A DNA stretch of 64,000 nucleotides from Brasenia schreberi (taxonomy: Eukaryota > Streptophyta > Magnoliopsida > Nymphaeales > Cabombaceae): assembly GCA_036023115.1 (NCBI GenBank), contig JAYKKT010000090.1, positions 32,286,001 to 32,350,000 on the forward strand, written 5' to 3'. Position 1 is the stretch's first letter. Every line of letters begins with the position of its first letter. Shown one piece after another: positions 11,895 to 23,443 of the stretch. Below the pieces are notes generated by a model that saw only the letters and a program-made list of their open reading frames with translations, did no database searches and had not been told where the DNA came from. The position numbers were made by a program, and so were the translations under genes.

Positions 11895-12908
11895 TGTTGA
11901 AGAATATGCATATCTAGTGTTCTTTGTGTTAGTTTTATAATTTCTGATGTTTTTAGGTATTATTGTAATTGTCCGAAGTACTAAGGGTATTTTGGTAATT
12001 TTCTATACTAAGGGTATTTTGGTTATTTTCTATTTTACAGCTCCTTATATAAGGGCTAAAAGGTTGTATTAGGGTTAAGAGTCGATCTCCACATTTCCTC
12101 TTCAACGTGTATGATTTTTTCCTTGTCCGCTGCACAACTGCATTTAAGATGATAAGCCAGGAAGGCTGAGTTGATGTTGCAGCCATAGATGCTGCTTGAG
12201 ATGATCAACCAGGAAGGCTGAGTTGATGTTGTAGCAAGAGATGCTGCTTGAGATGATCAGCCATGAAGGCTGAGTTGATGTTGCACCAAGAGATGCTGCT
12301 TGAGATGATCAGCCAAGAAGGTTGAGTTGATGTTGCAGCCATATATGCTGCTTGAGATGATTAGCCAGGAAGGCTAAGTTTATATTGCAGCTAGAGATGC
12401 TGCTTGAGATGATCAGCCAAGAAGGCTGAGTTGAAGATGTTGCAGCCAAAAAAGTTGTTGAAGATAGATCAGTAATGAAAACAGATGAAAAATGTTGCAG
12501 ACAGATAAGAATTTTTGGCAAGTTTGGAGTTCGAAGTATCTCACTCCCCAACTTGAGGGGGTGTTGAAGAATATGCATATCTAGTGTTCTTTGTGTTAGT
12601 TTTATAATTTCTGATGTTTTTATGTACTATTGTAATTGTCCGAAGTACTAAGGGCATTTTGGTAATTTCTATACTAAGGGCATTTTGGTAATTTCTATAC
12701 TAAGGGTATTTTGGTCATTTTCTATTTTACAGCTCCTTATATAAGGATTAAAAGGTTGTATTAGGGTTAAGAGTTTTGTGATTAAGAAAGAGAGAGAAAG
12801 AGGGGGGGCGGCCTCCATTGGAGGTCCGCCCCCTCCTCCAATCTCCACATTTACTCTTCAACGTGTATGATTTTTTCCTTATCCGCTGCGCAACTGCATT
12901 TTCCAACA
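11895..12908 (+). mobile_element. Short non-autonomous LTR element (TRIM/LARD-like)
   Basis: A 1,014-bp element with TGTTG...CAACA ends sits in the copia 3' LTR, flanked by the 5-bp target duplication GATCC (11890-11894 and 12909-12913). Its right LTR is 12562-12908. The left LTR (11895-~12145) lacks an internal G-rich block present in the right one and its last bases. A polypurine tract (TTGAGGGGG) precedes the right LTR. The interior has no coding capacity and is mostly a 52-bp tandem repeat. A related LTR lies at 27239-27569. Confidence 0.85.
12146..12447 (+). repeat. 52-bp tandem repeat array
   Basis: About six units of a sequence containing GATGCTGCTTGAGATGATCA. Equivalent positions fall at 12188, 12240, 12292, 12344 and 12396, an exact 52-bp period. 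Because 52 is not a multiple of three and stops occur, it does not encode a repeat protein. It makes up most of the interior of the short LTR element. Confidence 0.9.
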
Positions 12909-13254
12909 GATCCAATAGGAGTCGGATATAATTAGGAATACTAATTAGGGATATTTTGGTATTTTAAGTTAGAAATTTGTATTAAGTACCCTAATTGTAA
13001 TCGTGCAAAACAGAATCAAGAAAATAAAGGGAGAGAGTGTGGCAGCAGATATGGAGATGCTGGCCCTCTTCTTGATTCCAAGAATTTCTATTTTGGGTTG
13101 ATTCTAGTTTCTAAAGGTGTGGGTCGTATCTCAACAAGATTCTAACGGGCTCCACCTAGTATGGGAGAAGGCACGGTCAAGGTAAAGGTTAAAGACAACA
13201 AATATTAACAACACAAAAAACTTATTTGGAAGAAAAAATCAGATTTGGTGCTAC

Positions 13255-13405
13255 CTGTAGAAGGAGGGGTTGATGAGCTTTCTTCATAGATGGAACTGAT
13301 TTGTTTTCCTCATGCTTAAGAGGTATCTCATCCTCATGTTTCGTTGCTAAAAGAGGCACAAGATGGGACTCAAGATTTGGCTTAAATCCCTCGGTATTGA
13401 CAGTT
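13255..13405 (-). CDS. Aspartyl aminopeptidase (M18), exon 5
   Basis: A 151-bp exon encoding TVNTEGFKPNLESHLVPLLA followed by a charged linker and HQPLLLQ. The first base completes an Arg codon begun in the exon at 14368-14640 (LAIHLDR|TVN). The acceptor is CAG at 13406-13408 and the donor GT at 13253-13254. The conserved LAIHLDR-TVN...GFKPN block is characteristic of M18 enzymes. The next exon is 10.8 kb away (2242-2478). Confidence 0.9.
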
Positions 13406-14367
13406 CTGTGGCAGCAAGAAAAGCACATTCAATACTTCAGTTTTCATCATCCAAAAAATTGGCTGGAGAATTTCAGACATCAGCAATTCAGGAGATAAAA
13501 GATCAGTAAAGTTCAATAGTTAGTGTTCCCTTAGCAGGCAGGTGGCAGGAAAGCTCATATGCACAATGAACAAATCTACAGAATTCCATATCCTTACAGT
13601 GGCAGCTGAGAAGCCAACAAGTTTGACAATAACTGACGAGGAGCTACTAGAATGTAACCTCCTTGACTCACAAGGAATGTATCTTTTGTAAGGTAATGCA
13701 CCTACTCATGTGTGTGTAACAGCAAGTAGAATAAAAATCAATGGTTCAGTAGCAGAGGACATGTTCTTGCATATGGCAAGCTTTAGAAATTAGGTAATGT
13801 AACATTGCATAACACAGTGAATGCAGTAATGTCCCAAGGCATTTCACCAATTCTTCTGCATAGAAATTAAGGTCAATTAGCCAATTAATGATTCCTTATA
13901 TGTACTTCAAAATTGAACCCGACTTGGTCTGCACTAATTATTTCAAGCTCTGAAGTTGAAGCACTCAATCATACCCTTTTTGTAAACCTCATAAGGTTAC
14001 AGATTATTTCCGTATTGCTGTTGTATAGTAATCTCTGCCATCCAATACCTTGGTTTCCGATATTCCACATTTTATTCAGAAAATTTTACAGTTTATCATG
14101 ATGATGCTATCTTTTTTATGGTACAATGGGGAGGCTGGAGCCAGGTATACACACCCTGGGGGCTGGGTATCAAACTCACACCTATATCTTGTGGAGTCCA
14201 GAACCCTGCCAGGTTGTGCCCCGAGTGCATCATGATGATGTTATCTGCAAAAGGGCAGCACACCGTGTAGGAAAGAGCATACAGTAATATGAGTAAAAAC
14301 ATGTACAGCTAAGATAGAAGGTCATCAACTTCGAGTAAAAGCAAAACTGAACAAGTTAATCAGTAAC
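13406..14367. other. Intron between M18 exons 4 and 5
   Basis: A 962-bp intron. Apart from AT-rich sequence and small reading frames without recognisable similarity, I see nothing in it. Confidence 0.6.
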
Positions 14368-14640
14368 CTGTCGAGATGAATTGCCAGTGTCGGGACACGT
14401 AGAATGGGCCTCTTCACTTTGACAAGCCTATGCACGAAAGAGCCATCATCAGCTCTTAATATAGCTCTTCCTGCTACACTTAAATCTCTGTCGAACCATG
14501 TATGCCATAAACCACCTCCATATGTTTGCACGTTCACCATATGAAATCCAGACTTTGATGATGCAGATATTGGCTTCAATTTAAGACATGGACTATCTGT
14601 ATGTGCAGCAATCACATGAAATCCATTACCTGAATTGTAA
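14368..14640 (-). CDS. Aspartyl aminopeptidase (M18), exon 4
   Basis: The exon encodes IAAHTDSPCLKLKPISASSK, VQTYGGGLWHTWFDRDLSVA, HRLVKVKRP and VPTLAIHLD. The His of HTDSP is a metal ligand in M18 aminopeptidases, and the GLWHTWFDRDL block is near-invariant in plant members. The donor GT is at 14366-14367. The acceptor chosen is GCAG just upstream (14641-14644), which leaves a two-base phase that must be supplied by exon 3. A second AG within the first bases is an alternative acceptor. Confidence 0.88.
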
Positions 14641-15732
14641 CTGCATAATAAGAAAATTAATCAGCTAGAAAAGAGGGAAGATCAGCATCACTTAAAAATG
14701 AAAAGAACATAATAAGAAAAAGTGTCATGACTTAGTCAAAGGCAAACGTGTATATGGAAGGTCATGTGACTAAATTCAGACTTTAAAAAATTAAAAGGCA
14801 TGGGACATCATGGTTATAGTAAAAGTATTTGTTTTACAAAATCTATCACATAAGATATGTTTGACCTAGTGGTAATTATCACAAAGGAAGTTATGGCTTC
14901 AATATCTACAATTGCTAATATTCTTTGATAGTGTAGGAAGTTCAGGATACCAATATGATAAAAATTTAAGGTACTATGCAAGTTTCTAACAGTACGGGGT
15001 ATTATTCTGAAGTTTTCCCATTATTTTCTTACAAAGCTTCACTTTTGTACCCTATGTTTTGTGAAATTGTTACTTTAAGGATACTGTGATTTTTCTTTGA
15101 CACTTTAGTAAGATGTGGTTTGCATTGTTGTCACAATTAGAGGCTAATAGGTAACATTTATTTTTTCAACGTGGCACTCATTTTGCAATGACATAGTGAC
15201 ATGTCACATCAATGTTTTTTAGCAATTTTAAGTTAATGTGGCTTGCATGCAATGACATGGCATTACCATATATAATGACGTGGGACTGACAAAAGCATCA
15301 CCGGAGGAACAAATGGCGTTACATGCACCTACCTAAGTGCCATAAAGGCATAAACCAAAGGGCATTAAAGTCATGAAAAAACAACAAATTGGACAAAAAT
15401 GAAGTTTTCCCTAATTTCTAAAATTGTAACTACTGTTCTAGAGAAGCATAGTGTAAGAGAGAAACACATACAACGAATGGTAATCTATGCAATGCATAGT
15501 GTAAGCTTATCAATATATATGAAAAACTTCAAAACTAACAATCATTATGTTAACGACATGCATGAAGCAAATTATAACATATAGAAAAGCCTAAATGCAA
15601 TCAGGAAGAAAGTCACATCATAAATAAAAACCAATCTGATGAAAATATAATATCTTAATTAAATGGGGAAGCAAATTAAATAAATGAAATGGGAGCTTAA
15701 CATGCCCCACTCTATACATATAGGCACACATA

Positions 15733-15869
<137 letters not shown>

Positions 15870-15978
15870 CCGTGTACATAGACACACACATACATATATA
15901 CAAAGATGCATATATATGCACATACATACATGTACAGACAACATGTATATAAATATATATAAGATTATGAGACCATAG

Positions 15979-16332
15979 TGTAAGAAATCGTCGATATTCG
16001 TATTTGAAAGCCGCCCGATGACATATCATCAAATGTCAAACCAACAAGTCAAATAAAAATACACCCGAGAATGGGCATTCCGAGTCAAGAATAAGCCAAC
16101 AACATAAATCAAGTGTTGTCCAAGAACAACCTAATTTATTGATGGAGTGAAGCTCTATTTATAGAAAAATATTTACAATAAGTGAGAGAGAAGAGAGGAG
16201 TAAGGAGAGGGCCAACATTCAGCCGTTGGGTATCAGGTCTCCCCAACGGCTAACTGGAATGATCAGGACCCTGGCTAACCAGTACCCAAACATGGGCCAG
16301 GCCCTAGTGGCCCGCCCTATTACATGTTAACA
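15979..16332 (-). mobile_element. Solo LTR of a copia family
   Basis: A 354-bp sequence with TG...CA ends on the minus strand (TGTTAACATG...TTCTTACA), flanked by the 5-bp direct repeat CATAG at 15974-15978 and 16333-16337. It resembles the LTR at 60063-60394: both share the end ACGAATATCGACGATT and the GCCGTTGGGGA block. No internal region is present, so it is a solo LTR left by LTR-LTR recombination. Confidence 0.88.
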
Positions 16333-16805
16333 CATAGTGCCCGACCATGTACCAAGGTGCTATGTACTACACAGCACATACTAAAGCGCACATGTGCTAT
16401 TGCACTGTGCTATGTAGCATTAAGGACATAACGCACTGTTTCCACTATATAGCACCACTATTTGTAAAACCTTCTACTTAAAGGTCATTTTATTCCTTTC
16501 TTGAAAAGGATAGCCAAATGAACCCAAAACCAGCAAAAATTAAATTTGGTTACTCTACCCATTTTGAAGAAGCATCATCCTACAAGCTCTAGGATATACT
16601 AAAAGTAGATTATTTTTCACTGCATACAAGCAAGTAGGAGTGACACCAGAATTAAAAACTGTTGTCAACCATTGCAAAAAAAGAAAATGATAATCTCCTA
16701 AGTCATCATGTTGCGGCTGGTGTGTCTATGAATGTAGACAAGGTTCTAAAGTCATGCATGAGCTCTTCATGAATATAATTTTTTACGTGTGACTCTTGAA
16801 AGCAA

Positions 16806-19800
16806 ACTCCGCTCATGTAAGGGATCACCCTTGCATTGCCAGTCCCAAGCACGGATAAAGGAGAAGGGTTGCGTTAGGCTTCGGACAGCCAACGTAAAAC
16901 TTCATCGGATTTTTATAACACGGATTACAAAAATTATGAGCATTGCTTTGGAGTGTCTCCGCCTAGCGACGCGCTCTAAAACTTGAATGTAGTGATAAGT
17001 AAGCAAGGGCTACTACATTTTTCCCCGAATATAGTGAATCAATTGCAGAGAGGGTTCCCACATCATGGATGGGTGTGGGTAAAGAAGTTAGTCCCGCTAC
17101 ATTACCACCCGAATGTAGTGAATAATTTTCATAGAGAGTATCCGCATTTTCAATAAGGACGGATTCGGGGGGTAAGGAAGCTAGTCCTAAATAATAAGAT
17201 TCATATTGGTTCTTGGAATATCGGAACATTATCCGGTAAGCTAATGGAGGTGGTAGATACCATGATTCGGAGAAAGATTTATATTCTATATTTACAAGAG
17301 AAAATGGGTTGCAGAAAAAGCAGAGGAGATAGAGGATATAGGTTTTAAATTATGGTACTCAGGTAAAGAAAAGGCTCGAAACAGAGTTGGTATTATCATA
17401 AATAAAGATTTAAAGGATAGTGTAGTAGACATACAACGATATGGTGACCGAATCATGACATTGAAATTAGTGTTAGGAGCAGAGGTTTTGAATATAATTT
17501 GTGCTTACGCACCCCAAGTAGGAATAGAAGATAGTATAAAGGCATCTTTTTGGCAAGAGTTAGATAAGGTGATTCAAAAGATTCCATAAAGGGAGATGAT
17601 TTGTTTAGGAGGAGAATAAACTGGACATGTTGGTAAAGAGGCATTAGGATATCAAGGTATTCATGGAAACTTTGGTTTTAGTGATATAAATGAGGAAGGT
17701 AGGGAGATTTTAAATTTTGCTATGGCATTTGATCTCTTTCTAGTCAATACAATCTTCAAAAAATGAGATAAACATTTAATTACTTATAAGAGTGGCTTAT
17801 CACAAACACAAATTGATTACTTTATTTATAGAAAAAAAGATAGAGCGTGTTGTAAAGATTGCAAGGTAATTCTAGGAGAAAGCTTAACCACCCAACATCT
17901 ACTTTTAGTTATAGATTTACAAATAAAAAAATAGACAAAGAAGAAAAGAGTGCATCAAGCTATTCAGACTAAATGGTGGAACCTCAAAAGCAAGAAAAAA
18001 GATATATTTAAATAGAAAGTCCTTCAAGGAGATGTTTGGAATTATGTTGGTACACCCTGTGATATGTGGAACAATATGGCTATACATATTAGGAAAGTGA
18101 CGAAAGATGTGTTAGCTGTATCTAAGGGAGGTGTACCGGCACAAAAAGAATCTTAGTGGTGGAGTGAAGTCGTGCAAAATAAAATCAAGGCAAAGAGGGC
18201 ATGTTATAAATTACATTAGGCTAAGAAAACTTGTGAAACTTTAGAGGCTTATAAGAAAGCAAAGAAGGAAGCGAAAAAGGAGGTCAGTAAAGCAAAAGCT
18301 AAAATTTGGGAGGATTTATATAAAAAGCTCAATTTAAAAGAGGGTTAAAGCGATATTTTTAGGATAGCTAGGGCTAGAGATAAGAAAACTAAAGATCTTA
18401 ATTATGTTAAAATTTTAGTGCCAAATGATGATATAAGAAATAGATGGAAAAACTATTTTTATAAGCTTTTTAATGAAAATAAAGATGTTAGTATTAGCTT
18501 AGGAGAGTTAGCCAAATCAGAAAAATATATAAACAACAATTTCAACCGACGTATTCAAAAGAATGAAGTCAAAGAGGCTCTTAAACATATGAAGGATGGT
18601 AAATCGGTAGGACCAGACAATATTCCTATAGAAGTTTGGAAAATACTAGGAGAAATAAGAATCACTTGGCTAACAAGACTATTTAATGAAATATGGAGAA
18701 ACCAAAAGATGCCCAAGGAATGGAGAGCGAGTACACTTATACCCATATATAAGAACAAGGGAGATATTTAGAATTGTGTGAATTATCGAGGTATAAGTTA
18801 ATGAGTCATACTATGAAATTATGGGAAAGAATTATCGAACGTAGGTTAAGACAAGTATCAAGTACAATAGAGAACCAATTTGGATTCATACCAGGCAGAT
18901 CTACTGTTGAAGCGATTCAACCTTTTGAGACGTCTTATGAAACATTTTAGAGCAAAAAAGAAAGACCTTCACATGACATTTATTGATCTAAAAAAAAGTT
19001 ATGATAGGGTACCGAGGGGGGTTCTTTGGAGAACTTTAGAAAAAAGAGGTATCCTGTTGACATACATTAACCTTATAAGAGACATGTACGATGGTGCAAA
19101 AACATGTGTGAGGACTCATGAAGGAATAACAGACTTCTTTGAAGTTAATATTCAGTTACACCAAGGATCAACTTTAAGTCCATACTTATTTATAGTGGTG
19201 ATTGATGAGTTAACAAAACATATTCAAGATGAAGTACCTTGGTGTATGTTATTTGCAGATGATATTGTGTTAGTGGAGGAGCCTAAGGAAAAAGTTAATA
19301 GAAAATTAGAACTATAAAGAGAAACATTAGAAACCAAAGGCATCTGACTTAGTAGAACAAAGACAAAATATATGGAATGTAAGTTTGATCATTTGGTTAC
19401 TTCAGAGGACCTAGAAATTAAAATTGGCACACATTACATCCCCGAAAATGAAAGTTTTCAGAGGGATGGAAGAATTGATGGAGATGTTACGCATAGAATT
19501 AATGTTGGTTGGTTAAAATGGAGAGGAGCATCAGGTATTCTCTGTGATAAGAAGATACCATTAAAGTTAAAAGGTAAATATTACGGAGAAACAATTAGGT
19601 CTGCCATGTTTTATGGTTCTGAGTGTTGGGGAGTTCATCAACATGTACAAAAGATGTATCTCACAGAAATGAAGATGTTGAGATGGATGAGTGATCATAC
19701 AAGAAAAGACCGTATACATAATGAGGTTATTAGAAATAAATTGTGTGGCACCAATAGCAGATAAAATGAGAGAATATCATTTATGGTGGTTTGGACATAT

Positions 19801-20047
19801 AGAAAGAAGATCAAAAGAAGAACCTGTAAGAAGGTATGAAAAACTAAATTTGGAAAGTATTAAAAATTTAAAAGAGGTAGAGGACGACCACAAAAGTGTT
19901 GGAAATAAACAATAAAGAATGATCTAGCTTATTGTGAGTTAACTGCTAACATGGCACATGATAGGGATATGTGGAAACAAAGAATCCATGTAGTCGACCC
20001 CGTCTAGTATGGAAAAAGGCTTAGTTGTTGTTGTTGTTGTTGTTGAT
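16806..20047 (+). mobile_element. RTE-type LINE in an aminopeptidase intron
   Basis: A second member of the family at 5548-9472, ending in the same (TTG)n tail. A 12-bp target duplication TCTTGAAAGCAA lies at 16794-16805 and 20048-20059. It lies in the intron between M18 exons 3 and 4, antisense to the gene. Its 5' end is about 25 bp longer than the first copy. It has one copy of the segment that is duplicated in the first LINE. Numerous stops make it inactive. Confidence 0.92.
18418..19917 (+). pseudogene. LINE reverse transcriptase remnant
   Basis: Open pieces at 18418-18771, 18880-19317, 19372-19764 and 19691-19915 cover the RTE RT and its C-terminal extension. Motifs are NEVKEALKHMKDGKSVGPDN, IDLKKSYDRVPRGVLW, QLHQGSTLSPYLF and an intact FADDIVLVEE. 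A stop near 18771, one near 19315 and a frameshift around 19690 split it. The endonuclease part (17230-18000) is more decayed. Confidence 0.88.
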
Positions 20048-20546
20048 TCTTGAAAGCAACAAGTATCAAGAGTGCTTCAGGTAGAAAATTGAAAAGGAAT
20101 TTATCAATTTGAGTAAATGCGGCGTGTGTCCTTTTTCCTATGAAAAGGTTCACCAGAAAACCAACCTCGTTTTAAGTTTACCAGTCAGTCAAGCTAGTGA
20201 ATGCTTGAATTGCCTACTTTTATTGGTGAAGAAGCAAGACACATTATAAAGCAACTGAAACACAAACACAAAATGTGCAGCATAAGATGGAACTATCTTG
20301 TTTAAAAGCTGATGGACTAGCAAGGCTTGTTTATTCAATTGACCATCACAAAGACAACATATTGATGGTGGAATCCATCAAAGGAGGTCCAAGAATGAAC
20401 TGGTTATGGCAAACACCTTTTTCGTTGCAAATTTCAACATGGTAGAAGATATCGATTGGAGGAGCTTGAAGAAAGGACAGGTGGTTCATCACAAATTCAG
20501 AATAGATTGGTAAAAAAATCTGATATTAAAACCTAGAAGACTAGAC

Positions 20547-20686
20547 CCACTTTTCTCCAACCGCAAAAGCAACCAAGCAGGACATGTTCCTTGTAAAGAG
20601 ATAGCGCCCGCCAGGCTTTATGTCCCATTTATCATTCTCATTTAGTAAATGGAACCCGGCCGCTAGTAACTGCCTTTTTGCTTCAG
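20547..20686 (-). CDS. Aspartyl aminopeptidase (M18), exon 3, 3' boundary uncertain
   Basis: The exon encodes EAKRQLLAAGFHLLNENDKW, KPGGRYLFTRNMSCLVAFAV and GEKW, the N-terminal M18 block. The acceptor TTTCAG precedes it (AG at 20687-20688) and phase agrees with exon 2 (...HAT A|EAKR). The 3' end is a problem: after GEKW the frame reads Val then TAG. A GT exists right after the Trp codon but would give a phase that does not fit exon 4. The donor that fits exon 4 in phase lies beyond the TAG. Either a short exon or unusual junction is missed, or the gene carries a nonsense mutation. Confidence 0.82.
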
Positions 20687-20888
20687 CTGAAAAAAAAAAT
20701 CATAAGAACCAACTTTAGAGCTAAATTACGGAATTACGCAAAATGAAACACAAAAAAAACACAAACTCAAGAAAATAAACTGGAACCAAAGTGCCGTAGA
20801 CAAAAGTCAGATGGTTTAATATAGACAAACAAAAGGGCAAACAATTTTCTATAATGCAAGTACAAAAATCTTGTGTAAGAATTCTTAC

Positions 20889-20973
20889 CAGTAGCATGAA
20901 ACTGAGTCCACGACTCGTTCAGGAAATCCAGCAAACCACTAACTACCGAAGGACTTTCTTCGATTTCAGAAGC
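20889..20973 (-). CDS. Aspartyl aminopeptidase (M18), exon 2
   Basis: An 85-bp exon encoding ASEIEESPSVVSGLLDFLNE followed by SWTQFHAT. It has canonical ends (AG acceptor at 20974-20975, GTAAGA donor at 20888 downwards) and joins exon 1 in phase 0 and exon 3 in phase 1. The SPS.V.GLLDFLN...T.FHAT pattern is the conserved N-terminus of M18 aspartyl aminopeptidases. Confidence 0.9.
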
Positions 20974-21153
20974 CTATCACCAGCATAAATCTAACACTAT
21001 TCAAATAATGGTAAACACAATAAACTCATAGGTTGCTGCAAGAATTACAGATCACCAATTCATTATTTCTTCCGGTAATCTAATTGAGCTGAAGAAAGAG
21101 CGACATGTCAAGAGCCTCCACACAAATTAGACAGAGAGAGAGAGAGATGGTAC

Positions 21154-21366
21154 CTCCGACGAAGTGGAGCAACACGTGGACAATTCCTTAGACGTAGATG
21201 GACGCGAAGAGATCGCGTGGAATTGAAAAGCATGGTTCCCGAGTAGGGAAAAGGGGAATGAACGTCTCCGGCGACGGATATCCGAAGACGATGAGACAAA
21301 CGGAACGGGCTTCACGAATTGAAGACGACTTGTGGCCATCACGGGAGCCAGCGAAGAGGGAGACAT
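21154..21366 (-). CDS. Aspartyl aminopeptidase (M18), exon 1 with transit-type N-terminus
   Basis: 71 codons starting MSPSSLAPVMATSRLQFVKP; a second in-frame Met lies at codon 10. The segment is rich in Ser, Arg and hydroxylated residues (SSSSDIRRRRRSFPFSLL) and poor in acidic residues, like plastid or mitochondrial transit peptides. That agrees with the organellar members of the plant M18 family, so plastid targeting is inferred. A GTACC donor follows at 21153. The start at 21366 is the first ATG in the frame; upstream sequence in frame lacks another ATG before near-cognate codons. Confidence 0.8.
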
Positions 21367-21672
21367 TGTCGTTGAGATCGCCTGCGGCAAACTTCCTTTT
21401 CACTCTTGAGCCAATGAGTCCCACTCCCACTTCCAACCGTCCAAGTTCGCGGTAGAAGCTATGAATCGGATACAATCTGCCGCCGCCAAACAAACCGAGC
21501 ACTCGTAGCTCAGACCAGCTCGGCTCGGTAAGCTAGGGTTGTATACGTAATCGGTCAGGACTCAAAATTCTCAATTCTAATGGTATAAAAACCAATTTGG
21601 CGTCTATAACCTTTTTTTTCGTAGGACTAAAATGCATCTTTATAACAACATTGTAAATATCATATCTAACCC

Positions 21673-22697
21673 AACAACAACAACAACTAAGCCTTTTCCC
21701 ATACTAGACGGCTACATGGGGTCGGCTACATGGATTCTTTGTAACCCTAGCATATATCTCACAATAAGTTAGATCATTTTTTATTCTTTCTTTCCAACAC
21801 TTTCGTAGTCATCCTCTACCTCTTTTAATACTTTCCAAATTTAGTTTTTCATACCTTCTTATAAGTTTTTCTTTTAATCTTCTTTCAAACTATCTTAAAC
21901 GATATTCTCTCGTTTTATACTCTATTGGTGTCACTACTAATTTGTTTCTAATAACCTCATCATGTATACTATCTTTTATTCTATGACTATTCATCCATCT
22001 CAACATCTTCATTTATATCACAGACATCTTTTGTACATCTTGATGATTAATTGCCCAACACGTAGAACCATAAAACATGGCAGGTTTAATTGTTGCTCTA
22101 TAATGTTTATCTTTTAACTTAGAATGGTATCTTCTTATTACAAAAAAACTTATGCTACTCTTCATTTTAACCAAGCAGCATTAATTCAATGCGTAACATC
22201 TCCATCAATTCTTCCATCACTCTAAAAAATTGATCATAGGTATTTAAAACTTTTCTTTTGAGGATGCAATGTGTGTCAATTTCAATTTCTATGTCCTCTA
22301 AAGTAACCAAATGATCAAACTTACATTTCATATATTCTATCTTAGTTCAATTAAGTCGAAGGCCTTTGCTTTCTAATGTTTCTCTTCGTAGTTCCAATTT
22401 TCTATAAACTTTTTGCTTGGACTCCTCTACTAACACAATATCATCTTCAAATAATATACACTAAGGTACTTCATCTTAAATATGTTTTGTTAACTCATCA
22501 ATCACCATTATAAATAAGTATAAACTTAAAGTTGATCCTTGATGTAACCCAATATTAACTTCAAAGAAGTATGTTATTCCTGCATGAGTCCTAACACATG
22601 TTTTTGCACCATCGTACATGTCTCATATAAGGTTAATAAATGTCAATGAGATACCTATTTTTTCCAAGGTTTTCCAAAGAACCTCTATGGGTACCCT
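21673..22697 (-). mobile_element. 5'-truncated RTE LINE upstream of the aminopeptidase gene
   Basis: Reverse-strand copy beginning with the (CAA)n complement of the TTG tail and running back to the RT region equivalent to YDRVP. A 14-bp target duplication ATCATATCTAACCC flanks it (21659-21672 and 22698-22711). It lies about 0.3 kb upstream of the M18 start codon, in the likely promoter region. It is truncated at 5' and has stops. Confidence 0.9.
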
Positions 22698-23146
22698 ATC
22701 ATATCTAACCCGACACCAAAATATTATAAGTATGATACAAAAGTTATTTTAAATTACTTTTCAAAAAAACCACAAAAACATAAAAGTATAAAAAGTACAC
22801 CAAATATGCATTGTCCTCACGTTTATTTTGAATTTGGGATTGATGATTGTTAATAAAACACAAGACTTTTTAGAGAGAAAAGAGTTTGGTCTTTGAAAGA
22901 AAGGAATAGTTGCAAGAAAAGTAAAAAACAACTTACCTAAAGAAAGTTCAAGTTTAAACACCCTCAAATTTTAATCTAAAAACTTTTGAAACTTACACCC
23001 TATCATGCAATACACTCCCCATATTACAATATAAGATATGTTCGGATACAATACAATACATGATGTTTTATGGTATCAACTCAAATACCGATACATATTA
23101 TATAATATTATATGATACAATTTTTATAACATTGCTTTATGCTTTA

Positions 23147-23320
23147 CAACAACTAAGCCTTTTTTTCATACTAAATGGGATTGACTACATACACTTTTTG
23201 TTTTCATAAGGCCCTATCACATATCATGTTACAAGTTAACTCAATATAAATATAAATTAGATCAATTTTTTTTGTTTTAATACTTTTGTGATCATCCTCT
23301 TCTCCTTTTAACATGTGCTC
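23147..23320 (-). mobile_element. RTE LINE 3'-end scrap
   Basis: A short stretch, ACAACAACTAAGCC followed by a match to the LINE 3' terminal region (CATACTAAATGGGATTGACTAC, up to the lysine-rich tail), on the minus strand. It is more diverged than the other copies. Confidence 0.75.
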
Positions 23321-23443
23321 TAATACATAAAAAATTATTTACAAGACAACGGTCTTAACAATGTGCAGATCATAGAGGAAAGGACTATATGTGATTTCAA
23401 GAGGAAAGGACTATATGTAGTTTAATAAAAAAATCCGTTTTTT

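Larger units (their letters stand above)
3027..13136 (+). mobile_element. Ty1-copia retrotransposon, nested and decayed
   Basis: The element has LTRs starting TGTTGAAGCC / TGTATTAAAGCC and ending CTCAACA, a primer-binding site directly after the 5' LTR, and a polypurine tract (AAGGGGG) before the 3' LTR. It is flanked by the 5-bp target duplication AGATT (3022-3026 and 13137-13141). Internal order is gag with CCHC knuckle, protease, integrase, RT, RNase H, the copia order. It lies opposite to the host gene, inside one intron. It carries two younger insertions: an RTE LINE in the integrase region and a short LTR element in the 3' LTR. Stops and frameshifts throughout make it inactive. Excluding the insertions it is about 5.2 kb, a usual copia length. 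Confidence 0.92.
11815..13136 (+). repeat. 3' LTR of the copia element, split by an insertion
   Basis: The LTR begins TGTATTAAAGCC at 11815 after the polypurine tract, is interrupted at 11894 by a second LTR element, resumes at 12909 and ends CTCAACA at 13136. It is followed by the target-site copy AGATT. Without the insertion it is close to the 5' LTR in length. Confidence 0.9.

Noticed and set aside
12146..12447. Regular 52-bp units, CRISPR-like at first sight
   Set aside because: The units are directly tandem with no unique spacers, no cas genes are present and the DNA is plant.
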